64,000 bases of DNA. It comes from an uncultured Bacteroidaceae bacterium (GTDB lineage Bacteria; Bacteroidota; Bacteroidia; Bacteroidales; Bacteroidaceae). The notes below the pieces were generated by a model that did not search any database, was not told where the DNA came from, and was given only the letters and a program-made list of their open reading frames with translations. Within the stretch, counting starts at the first letter, position 1, and every line of letters starts with the position of its first letter. Both the position numbers and the translations under genes were made by a program. The stretch is from the NCBI GenBank assembly GCA_905234555.1, contig CAJOHO010000003.1, positions 100,570 through 164,569 on the forward strand, given 5' to 3'. Below are positions 1-7,100 of this stretch, one piece after another.

Positions 1-2078
1 TGTGTAGCAATTATCATGTGAATGCCGACGGCACGTGCCAACTGGGCAATACGACAGATGGGAAGTTCGATTTCCTTGCCAGCCGTCATAATCAAATCAC
101 CGAACTCATCGATAATTACCACATAGTATGGCATGTAGTCGTGGCCTTCAAGCGGATTCAGCTTGCGTTCCTTGAACTTCTCGTTATATTCCTTGATATT
201 GCGCACGGAAGCACGCTTGAGCAGCATATAGCGGTCGTCCATCAGCTTGCAGAGTGCATTGAGCGTCTTCACCACACGCTGGTTGTCTGTTATGATGGCT
301 TCTTCCTCATCTTCGAGTTTTGCCAGGAACTGATTGGCGATAGGCGAATAGACGCTGAACTCCACCTTCTTGGGGTCAACCATCACCATCTTCAGTTCGC
401 TGGGATGTTTCTTATAGAGTAACGAGGTGATAATGGCGTTCAGACCTACAGACTTACCCTGACCCGTAGCACCTGCGACAAGCATGTGGGGAGCCTTAGC
501 CAGATCAACCATAAAGACTTCGTTGGTGATGGTCTTACCCATCGCACAGGGCAGTTCCATCTTCGATTCCTGAAACGTCTTGCTGTTGAGCACACTCTCC
601 ATCGAAACGATGCGCTTGTTTTTGTTCGGCACTTCTATACCGATGGTTCCCTTGCCTGGAATCGGTGCAATGATACGGATGCCTTCAGCGGCAAGACTCA
701 GAGCGATATCGTCTTCCAAGTTGCGGATTCTGTTGATGCGTGTTCCTTCTGCAGGCGTAATCTCATAAAGCGTAATCGTAGGACCGATGGTGGCAGCAAT
801 CCGCTGTATCTCAACGCCGAAGGTCTTCAGCACGTGGATAATGCGGTTCTTATTCGCTTCTTGTTCTGCCTTATCGACATTCAGGTTCCCGTCTTCCTTC
901 TTGTCAAGGAGATCCAGCGTTGGATATTTGTAGTTTTCGAGTGCAAGTTTGGGGTCATAAGGGGTCAGGATGTCTCCTCTTTCTATATTGCCGTCACCTT
1001 TCTCGGTTTCAACAGGAGTCTCGATGGTAAACTGTGGATCGTTGCCTTCAACTGATTCTTCTTCGTTTTCTTCATGATCATCGTTTTCTTCGATGGATTC
1101 GTCAGTTTCTTCTTTTTTCTGTCCACCCTCAACATCGTTAATATCCAGCACAATCTGGGTGGTGTCAACATTGGAAACACTTTGTGTTTCAGCCTCTTCC
1201 TCCAACTCGTTCTGCTCACCCACCAGATTGCCTTCTGCGTCATAGACCAATGTTTTCGATTTCTCTGGATCAACAAACGACGTCTCCTCACCTTCTTCCT
1301 TCTCTTCTTCCTCATCCTCTTTCTCGTCGGTCTGTTCATTTTCCGTGTTCTTCCGATGAGCCAGACGGGCTGCCAGTTCCTTTGCCTTCTTCAGACGCTT
1401 GATGGAGTTGGTGATGTTCTCGATGGTCAGCCAACTGAAATAAATCAGCACAAGGAGTGTGGTCAGAACGACCAGGATAAAGACACCAATCTGTCCCACC
1501 ACGCTATAAAGTGAGGAATAGAGGTTCTCGCCTATCCTACCGCCCATCGACCAACAGTCGCTGATACGGAACATATCTGGCAGCCAGGCCAATACGAAAT
1601 GCGCCCAAATCATCAGGATGGCAGTCTTCACAAAGAACTTGAACATTCTGAGACGAATGGAATCAATCAGCCAAAGGGCAAAGATAAAGATGAAGACTGG
1701 AACAAAGAAGGAAGCGAGACCGAACGTCTTATAAATAAAGAAATAAGAGGCTTTCAGTCCCAGCTTTCCACAGATATTGTGAACAGGTTCACCCGTCAGC
1801 TCGCCTTTTTCGTTGATGGCATGCACGATATCGTGGTCATTGAAAACGAAGGACGTGAACGAGACGATCAGGAAGATTGCCAGAAATATCAGCAACATAC
1901 TGATCACGAATTTCACCACCTTCGAACGGGGTATAGGCTCTTCTGTCGGAGCCGATTTCTTTGAAGAAGGTTTAGCCGAAGTTTTTCTTGCAGACTTTCC
2001 TTTCGAAGCTGACGCGTCTTTTTTAGTAGAAGAGACGCTGGTTTTGGGTTTAGCTGTTGATTTCTTATTTGTTGCCAT
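1..2078 (-). CDS. ftsK: DNA translocase FtsK, N-terminal 692 residues (cut by window edge)
   Basis: Membrane-anchored, hexameric DNA pump that clears chromosome ends through the closing septum. A Lys/Ser/Ala-rich start (about residues 1-50) is followed by four hydrophobic segments, then a long acidic Glu/Asp-rich linker (about 245-370). The RecA-like motor follows, with Walker A GATGQGKS near residue 536 and Walker B VVIIDEFGDL near residue 655. The C-terminal part, including any gamma domain, lies beyond the left edge. The start is the ATG at 2078, about 22 nt downstream of the expected transcription start of a TAnnTTTG promoter. The gene is divergent from the 5'-nucleotidase-like gene. The family call is secure; the linker is unusually acidic but this region is variable in the family. 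Confidence 0.96.
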   Translation of the reverse strand, partial: MATNKKSTAKPKTSVSSTKKDASASKGKSARKTSAKPSSKKSAPTEEPIPRSKVVKFVISMLLIFLAIFLIVSFTSFVFNDHDIVHAINEKGELTGEPVHNICGKLGLKASYFFIYKTFGLASFFVPVFIFIFALWLIDSIRLRMFKFFVKTAILMIWAHFVLAWLPDMFRISDCWSMGGRIGENLYSSLYSVVGQIGVFILVVLTTLLVLIYFSWLTIENITNSIKRLKKAKELAARLAHRKNTENEQTDEKEDEEEEKEEGEETSFVDPEKSKTLVYDAEGNLVGEQNELEEEAETQSVSNVDTTQIVLDINDVEGGQKKEETDESIEENDDHEENEEESVEGNDPQFTIETPVETEKGDGNIERGDILTPYDPKLALENYKYPTLDLLDKKEDGNLNVDKAEQEANKNRIIHVLKTFGVEIQRIAATIGPTITLYEITPAEGTRINRIRNLEDDIALSLAAEGIRIIAPIPGKGTIGIEVPNKNKRIVSMESVLNSKTFQESKMELPCAMGKTITNEVFMVDLAKAPHMLVAGATGQGKSVGLNAIITSLLYKKHPSELKMVMVDPKKVEFSVYSPIANQFLAKLEDEEEAIITDNQRVVKTLNALCKLMDDRYMLLKRASVRNIKEYNEKFKERKLNPLEGHDYMPYYVVIIDEFGDLIMTAGKEIELPICRIAQLARAVGIHMIIAT

Positions 2079-2106
2079 GAATACTTTCGTTTACATTTTA
2101 AGATTG

Positions 2107-2114
2107 CAAATTTA
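2107..2114 (-). promoter_or_regulatory. Bacteroidetes -7 promoter element of ftsK
   Basis: TAAATTTG on the reverse strand matches the TAnnTTTG consensus. The start codon is 29 bp downstream. The 131-bp spacer (2079-2209) holds this element and the divergent promoter at 2198. Confidence 0.6.
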
Positions 2115-2197
2115 CCATTTTTTTCGCAAAAATCGTTCAAATCGATGAATTTTCGCTGTTTTTTTTCGAAGAATTCGCGTATTTTAAGAAAAAATTG

Positions 2198-2205
2198 TAC
2201 TTTTG
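2198..2205 (+). promoter_or_regulatory. -7 promoter element with little or no leader
   Basis: TACTTTTG followed by C fits TAnnTTTG. The ATG at 2210 lies about where transcription should begin, so the mRNA may be leaderless or nearly so. Confidence 0.6.
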
Positions 2206-2209
2206 CACT

Positions 2210-3940
2210 ATGGAGACACGCAAAATTAACATCATATTCACAACAGATGTTCATGGAAACTACTTCCCCTACGACTTCAAACACGATCATTGGGGGAAGG
2301 GAAGTTTGCAGCGTGTTCATGCGTTTGTGGCACAACAGGTGAAGCGGTTGTCCGGTTCTACCATCCTCATCGACGGCGGCGATCTCCTTCAAGGTGATCC
2401 CACTTCTTATTACTTCAATTGTCTTTGCAGGCCAAACGATGAGGATTTTCCAATGAATATCACGATTCCATCGAAAGAATCGTTTACTCGCCACAAAGTA
2501 TCGGAAATGTGTAACTTCATCGGTTACGATGTAGGCGTCATTGGTAATCACGACATCGAAACTGGTCACGATGTGTATGACCAGTTTGTTCACGACTGCA
2601 ATTTCCCCATTCTGGGTGCCAACGCCATCAGCGACGAAACGGGGGAACCCTATTTCGAACCTTATACCATTCTCTATCGTAGTGGCATCCGTATTGCTGT
2701 CATCGGCTTCATCACGCCTGCTATCCCCCATTGGGTTCCCCGTAGAGTGTGGGAGGGCATGCATTTCGAGGATATCAAGGAAAGTGCACGCTATTGGGTT
2801 CAGTTCGTTAAAGAACATGAGCAGCCGGATTTCATCATCGGACTCTTCCATTCGGGTATGGACGAAGGCATTATAACGCCTGAGTATCACGAGAATGCCA
2901 CACGAGAGACAGTGGAAAACGTCGATGGATTCGACCTTGTTCTCTATGGACACGACCACGCAAGCCACATGGAAGAAATAGAAAGTCCTTGCGGAAAAAG
3001 CGTGCTTTGCGTCAACCCAGGCAGCTATGCATTTTCAGTTGCCGAAATCCGTCTGAAATTTCATGTGGATAGTGAAGGAAAAGTCGGCAAACACGACATT
3101 ACCAGCCAAATCAGCTATATCGGAACGCTCAACAACACCCATTCATCTGAGTTCAAACGCCATTTCCGTCATGAATTCCAGATGGTAAAGGACTTTGTTC
3201 AGCACAAAATCGGCTCATTTGCCAGCGGTGTCGATATCACAGATGCCTATTTCGGCAGTTCTGCCTACATCGACTTCCTCCAACAGCTTCAGTTGCAGGT
3301 ATCGGGTGCCGACATCAGTTTCTGTGCACCTCTCTTCTTCAACGCCTCCATACAGGCAGGTGAGGTTAAGATTGCCGACCTCTTCAACCTTTATCGTTTT
3401 GAGGACCGACTCTATATCCTGCAACTGACAGGACAGGAAATCAAAGACTATCTGGAAATGAGTTATGCCAACTGGACGGGTGTAATGAAATCTAAAGATG
3501 ATAACATGCTGTTATTAAGTCCAATGAAGAGCAATCCTGAAAGAATCGGTTTTACTAATTTTATCTTTAATTTCGATTCGGCAGCAGGTATTCGCTATGA
3601 GGTAGATTTGCGTCGCCAACAGGGTGAAAAGATCAACATCCTCAGTATGGCTGACGGCACACCCTTCCAGTACGATCGTTTCTATAAGGTCTGCATGACA
3701 GCTTATCGTGCCAACGGAGGCGGAGAATTGCTGACCAAAGGGGCAGGATTGACAAAGGAAGAGATTGAGCGACGCATTCAGGAAATAACCTCCAATGACG
3801 TCCGCCACTACATGATGGATTTTATTAACAAGGAGAAGACGGTCACACCTACCGCACTCCATCACTGGCGTTTCATTCCTGAAGATTGGGCGAAGGCAGC
3901 CGAGGTTCGCGAACGTCAATTATTGTTTGGAAGTAAATGA
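2210..3940 (+). CDS. 5'-nucleotidase/2',3'-cyclic phosphodiesterase-like metallophosphoesterase
   Basis: A 576-residue protein of the UshA/5'-nucleotidase architecture. The N-terminal calcineurin-like phosphoesterase domain shows metal-binding blocks TTDVHGN (about 11-17), GGDLLQG (about 56), GNHDIE (about 112), FHSG (about 213) and GHDHAS (about 247). A 5'-nucleotidase C-terminal substrate domain follows from about residue 320. No signal peptide is visible, so unlike UshA it is probably cytoplasmic (inference). The start is the ATG at 2210; a TTG five codons upstream lies on top of the promoter. Its stop overlaps the miaA start in ATGA, so the two are likely translationally coupled. The exact substrate cannot be told from sequence. 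Confidence 0.87.
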   Translation: METRKINIIFTTDVHGNYFPYDFKHDHWGKGSLQRVHAFVAQQVKRLSGSTILIDGGDLLQGDPTSYYFNCLCRPNDEDFPMNITIPSKESFTRHKVSEMCNFIGYDVGVIGNHDIETGHDVYDQFVHDCNFPILGANAISDETGEPYFEPYTILYRSGIRIAVIGFITPAIPHWVPRRVWEGMHFEDIKESARYWVQFVKEHEQPDFIIGLFHSGMDEGIITPEYHENATRETVENVDGFDLVLYGHDHASHMEEIESPCGKSVLCVNPGSYAFSVAEIRLKFHVDSEGKVGKHDITSQISYIGTLNNTHSSEFKRHFRHEFQMVKDFVQHKIGSFASGVDITDAYFGSSAYIDFLQQLQLQVSGADISFCAPLFFNASIQAGEVKIADLFNLYRFEDRLYILQLTGQEIKDYLEMSYANWTGVMKSKDDNMLLLSPMKSNPERIGFTNFIFNFDSAAGIRYEVDLRRQQGEKINILSMADGTPFQYDRFYKVCMTAYRANGGGELLTKGAGLTKEEIERRIQEITSNDVRHYMMDFINKEKTVTPTALHHWRFIPEDWAKAAEVRERQLLFGSK

Positions 3941-4887
3941 TTACCATCTTAGGCCCAACTGCTTGTGGTAAAACCACTTTTGCAACTCAACTTGCATACA
4001 AAATCGGAGCAGAAATTATCAGCGCCGATAGTCGACAAGTGTATCGTGGTATGAACCTCGGAACGGGGAAAGATCTGGAGGATTACGTGATTGACGGCAG
4101 TCCAATTCCGTATCATCTCATTGATATAGCTGAAGCAGGTGAAAAATATAACGTCTATCGTTTTCAAAAAGATTTTCTCAACGCTTATCGCGACATCGTC
4201 AGCAGAGGAAAACAACCGCTCCTTTGTGGCGGCACAGGACTATATATCGAAAGCGTACTGCGAGGTTATCGTATGTCGGAAGTTCCCCAGAATCCAGCCC
4301 TGCGAGAAGCCCTTAGCGGCAAGAGTCTTGAGGAACTTACCACACTCCTCGCCTCTTACAAAAAACTCCACAACAAGACGGATGTGGATACCGCCCAACG
4401 TGCTATCCGTGCCATCGAGATAGAGCAGTTCTATGTGGACCACCCAGAGGAAGAACTGGTAGCCGATGCCAATAACCGCTCACTTCTCAACGAGATCCAG
4501 AAAACGAGTTTGGTCGTCGGACTCCACATCGATCGCGAACTTCGTCGTCAGCGCATCACCCAACGTCTTCACCAACGTCTCGAGGCAGGTATGCTGGACG
4601 AGATACGTCGCCTTCTCGAATCTGGAGTAAAGAGTGAAGAACTTATCTATTATGGCTTAGAATACAAATACTTAACACTTAACGTTATAGGACAGTTATC
4701 CTATGATGAGATGTTCAGGCAACTGGAGATTGCCATTCACCAATTCGCCAAACGCCAGATGACGTGGTTCCGAGGAATGGAACGACGCGGCATCCACATC
4801 CATTGGATCGACGCTTCCCTCCCCACTTCCGATAAAATCAACCAAGTGCTACGTCTTCAAGAAGAATTAACTTCCTCCGCCTCTTAA
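3937..4887 (+). CDS. miaA: tRNA dimethylallyltransferase
   Basis: Transfers a dimethylallyl group to N6 of A37 in tRNAs that read codons starting with U, the first step toward ms2i6A. The protein has 316 residues, normal for the family. P-loop GPTACGKT is at residues 6-13, followed by the tRNA-binding block SADSRQVYRGMNLGTGK, then PYHLIDI and GGTGLYIESVLRG. The start ATG overlaps the previous gene's stop (ATGA). nudC follows after a 48-bp spacer filled with attccg words. The three genes probably form one operon. Confidence 0.96.
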   Translation: MITILGPTACGKTTFATQLAYKIGAEIISADSRQVYRGMNLGTGKDLEDYVIDGSPIPYHLIDIAEAGEKYNVYRFQKDFLNAYRDIVSRGKQPLLCGGTGLYIESVLRGYRMSEVPQNPALREALSGKSLEELTTLLASYKKLHNKTDVDTAQRAIRAIEIEQFYVDHPEEELVADANNRSLLNEIQKTSLVVGLHIDRELRRQRITQRLHQRLEAGMLDEIRRLLESGVKSEELIYYGLEYKYLTLNVIGQLSYDEMFRQLEIAIHQFAKRQMTWFRGMERRGIHIHWIDASLPTSDKINQVLRLQEELTSSAS

Positions 4888-4930
4888 TTCCGATATTCCG
4901 TAATTCCGTAATTCCGTTATTCCGATAATC
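4886..4930. repeat. Intergenic stutter repeat, word attccg
   Basis: The miaA-nudC spacer consists almost entirely of five to six degenerate copies of ATTCCGT/ATTCCGA. The same word fills 22438-22470 in front of ruvX. The units are too short and irregular for CRISPR or iterons. Confidence 0.7.
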
Positions 4931-4935
4931 CTCCC

Positions 4936-5745
4936 ATGTACTGGTTCATTTTCCTTTCCAACAACCTGATTGTTCACAAAAATGGCGAATCCATCGAGAT
5001 TCCTCAGGGCAACGAGCCTCCCACAGAAACAGCTCCTTGGACAACAATCCAGGAATTGCCTGACTGTGAGGGAATTCCCTGTCGCGCATACACACTTCGT
5101 ACACCACCAAAGGAAGGTTTGCCGGAAGGATTCACCACCATCGACCTCCGTTCGTCCTACTATTCCCTACCCTATACCTTATATAATATGGCTGGCAAGG
5201 CAGCGGAACTGCTCTATTGGGACAGTAACACGAAGTACTGCGGCGTGTGTGGTGCACCTATGAAACGACACACAGCTATCTCTAAGCGTTGCACAAATTG
5301 CGGAAAGGAGGTGTGGCCGCAAGTATCACCTGCCATCATTGTCCGCATCCTCAAAGCAAAAAAGGTCGATTCCAACGGTCAAATCCTTGAACCTGAGAAG
5401 ATTCTCCTTGTTCACGCACGAAATTTCCGACGAAGTGATTATTTCGGACTTGTAGCCGGATTCGTAGAGACAGGTGAGACGCTGGAAGAATGTGTACGAA
5501 GGGAAGTGCGTGAGGAGGTTCATCTGGAAATCGATAACATCCGTTATTTCGCCTCACAACCCTGGCCCTATCCGTGCGGCATCATGATTGGTTTCACAGC
5601 CGACTACAAAAGTGGAACGATGCAGCTGCAAGACGAAGAACTCACTATGGGTGGCTGGTACACCAAAGATTCACTACCCCACATCCCCGACAAAATGTCA
5701 ATTGCACGCCGACTCATTGACGACTGGGCCTTGAATCATCATTAA
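4936..5745 (+). CDS. nudC: NAD+/NADH pyrophosphatase (NudC-type Nudix hydrolase)
   Basis: Cleaves NAD(H), and in some bacteria removes NAD caps from RNA. The 269-residue protein has the NudC order: N-terminal domain, four-cysteine zinc ribbon (CGVCG near 102 and CTNCG near 120), Nudix box from about residue 175 (GFVETGE then REVREEV), and the diagnostic SQPWPYP near 207, which in NudC is usually SQPWPFP. It is the last gene of the run with miaA. A palindrome at 5759-5778 lies just downstream. Confidence 0.93.
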   Translation: MYWFIFLSNNLIVHKNGESIEIPQGNEPPTETAPWTTIQELPDCEGIPCRAYTLRTPPKEGLPEGFTTIDLRSSYYSLPYTLYNMAGKAAELLYWDSNTKYCGVCGAPMKRHTAISKRCTNCGKEVWPQVSPAIIVRILKAKKVDSNGQILEPEKILLVHARNFRRSDYFGLVAGFVETGETLEECVRREVREEVHLEIDNIRYFASQPWPYPCGIMIGFTADYKSGTMQLQDEELTMGGWYTKDSLPHIPDKMSIARRLIDDWALNHH

Positions 5746-5752
5746 ACAATAA

Positions 5753-5778
5753 ACTGTGCCTTGCGGTTTTCCGCAAGG
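5753..5778 (-). repeat. Short palindrome with 3' CACAGT flank (family copy 1)
   Basis: Read on the reverse strand: 8-bp stem CCTTGCGG/CCGCAAGG around AAAA, followed by CACAGT. Related copies are at 26588, 49594 and 56559. Stems differ between copies but remain paired. It lies 3' of nudC. Confidence 0.7.
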
Positions 5779-5881
5779 ATTAACATTAAACATTAAACAG
5801 ATTAGGGAAATTCCGAAGACATTTAGGGATTTTCGCCTTCATTTTTCGGTAATTCTCTATGCAGTTCTCAACAAAATGCAC

Positions 5882-5889
5882 TAACTTTG
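5882..5889 (+). promoter_or_regulatory. -7 promoter element of the lipoprotein gene
   Basis: TAACTTTG followed by C, a consensus match, with the ATG at 5932, giving a leader of about 36 nt. Confidence 0.65.
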
Positions 5890-5931
5890 CAGCGTCAAAT
5901 CAAAATAACAACCATTAAAACCCATACGATT

Positions 5932-6705
5932 ATGAAAAAAATTGCCATCTCATCCCTCGCTGCCATCTTTCTTCTGAGCAGCATTACCAGTTGCGAGACG
6001 ATGGATTCTCGCAGTTATCTTGGCACAATGGCAGGAGCCGAAATCGGTGGAACCATCGGTGAAGCAATTGGTTGGCTCTCTACCAGCCGTCACGACGGAC
6101 CAGGCAAAGCTATGCTGGGCAGCATTATCGGTACAGTAGCCGGTGCAGCCATCGGCAATGTGTTGACTTCTCCTAAGAGTAAGAAGGAAGCGAAAGCCGA
6201 ACGCTACAACGACTACAATGATTATAACAACTACTCATCGGGTCGCAGCAACGATTATGGCGACTATCAGACCGGTGGCGGTTATGATTCCTACGACTAC
6301 AACAACTATTCGAGCCGTCAGTCGAAGAAGAGCCGTAAGTATCAGGACAACTCCTATACATCCAACAATGGAATGCTGACCATCAGCAAGGTATCCTATC
6401 AGGATGAGGACGGAGATGGACGCATCTCACGCTATGAAACCGTCAACGTCATCTACGAAGTGACCAATCACGGGCAATCCACAGCCACCGTCACGCTGAG
6501 TGTGGACGATCCTGACAACAGCCGCAACTTTGCTTTCTCTCCGTCAAACACCATTGACATGCGCCCAGGTGAGACAGTACGCTACAAAGCCAAAATATTC
6601 TGCAAAAGCAAGCCTTCGAGCGGCTTTACCAATGTTCGGGTTTATGCACGCAGCCAGACAGCTGGTGCAGCCTCTTCATCCGTCCGAATCCCCTATCAGA
6701 AATAA
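5932..6705 (+). CDS. Lipoprotein with glycine-zipper and EF-hand-like loop
   Basis: A 257-residue exported protein of unknown function. The start is the ATG at 5932 (MKKIAISS). A signal peptide ends in lipobox ITSC. Next comes a glycine-zipper-like stretch (GTMAGAEIGGTIGEAIG and GSIIGTVAGAAIGNV), then a Tyr/Asn/Asp/Ser-rich low-complexity linker (about 85-145). The C-terminal domain (about 147-257) resembles a CARDB/Ig-like fold and carries DEDGDGRIS, which matches an EF-hand or dockerin calcium loop. Glycine zippers occur in outer-membrane SmpA/17-kDa-type lipoproteins. Calcium binding is inference. It is monocistronic. Confidence 0.85.
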   Translation: MKKIAISSLAAIFLLSSITSCETMDSRSYLGTMAGAEIGGTIGEAIGWLSTSRHDGPGKAMLGSIIGTVAGAAIGNVLTSPKSKKEAKAERYNDYNDYNNYSSGRSNDYGDYQTGGGYDSYDYNNYSSRQSKKSRKYQDNSYTSNNGMLTISKVSYQDEDGDGRISRYETVNVIYEVTNHGQSTATVTLSVDDPDNSRNFAFSPSNTIDMRPGETVRYKAKIFCKSKPSSGFTNVRVYARSQTAGAASSSVRIPYQK

Positions 6706-6748
6706 CATCTTGATTATGTCAACATGTTGATTTTCGAACATTTATAAA

Positions 6749-6781
6749 AAGCCCCAGCACTCGATGAAAGTACTGGGGCTT
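6749..6781 (-). terminator. Rho-independent terminator for the 6.8-9.9 kb operon
   Basis: Thirteen-position stem AAGCCCCAG.ACT with one mismatch and a 7-nt loop. On the reverse strand it is followed by a T-run (TTTTTAT). It lies downstream of the small peptide gene and could partly serve the convergent lipoprotein gene. Confidence 0.8.
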
Positions 6782-6832
6782 CAAAAAAATATAGACTAAT
6801 GAAAAAAAGAATTTATTGACAATTGGAGAGGA

Positions 6833-7045
6833 TTACCAGAGACCCCAGCTGTCGGATTCACCTGAATCGTAGCCGCGAGAGTTGGCTCGACCAGAGCCTG
6901 TGCCTGATGAGACAGATTCATTGAACACATCAGACTTAACGCTGGAAGCTTTAGGACCTTGTCCACCACCTTGTGACGTACAGATGATACTTGCTGGTTG
7001 CAGGAGAGTTACCTGCATATTGGGAGTTTGATATTGCTTTTTCAT
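6833..7045 (-). CDS. Small Bacteroidales peptide, MKKxYxxP type, Gly/Ser-rich tail
   Basis: A 70-residue product starting MKKQYQTPNMQVTLLQ, then PASIICTSQGGG and a Gly/Ser/Asp-rich C-terminus ending WGLW. I recall many short Bacteroidales proteins with the N-terminal pattern KKxYxxPxxxxxxL followed by a hydrophobic residue pair and Ser; their function is not known to me. It lies 55 bp downstream of the large secreted protein on the same strand, and a terminator follows, so the two are likely co-transcribed. There is no clear signal peptide. It could be a secreted or modified peptide, but no maturation enzyme is nearby. Confidence 0.65.
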   Translation of the reverse strand: MKKQYQTPNMQVTLLQPASIICTSQGGGQGPKASSVKSDVFNESVSSGTGSGRANSRGYDSGESDSWGLW

Positions 7046-7100
7046 ATTGTTATTGTTTTATTTGTTATTCTTGTTTGTCTAAGGAATCGGAATTTAGGAA

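Noticed and set aside
1913..2968. 351-codon reverse frame spanning the ftsK/nucleotidase divergent promoters
   Set aside because: It crosses two promoters and overlaps two clear genes on different frames.
4886..4930. CRISPR-like array
   Set aside because: Units are 6-8 bp and degenerate with no spacers and no cas genes in the window.
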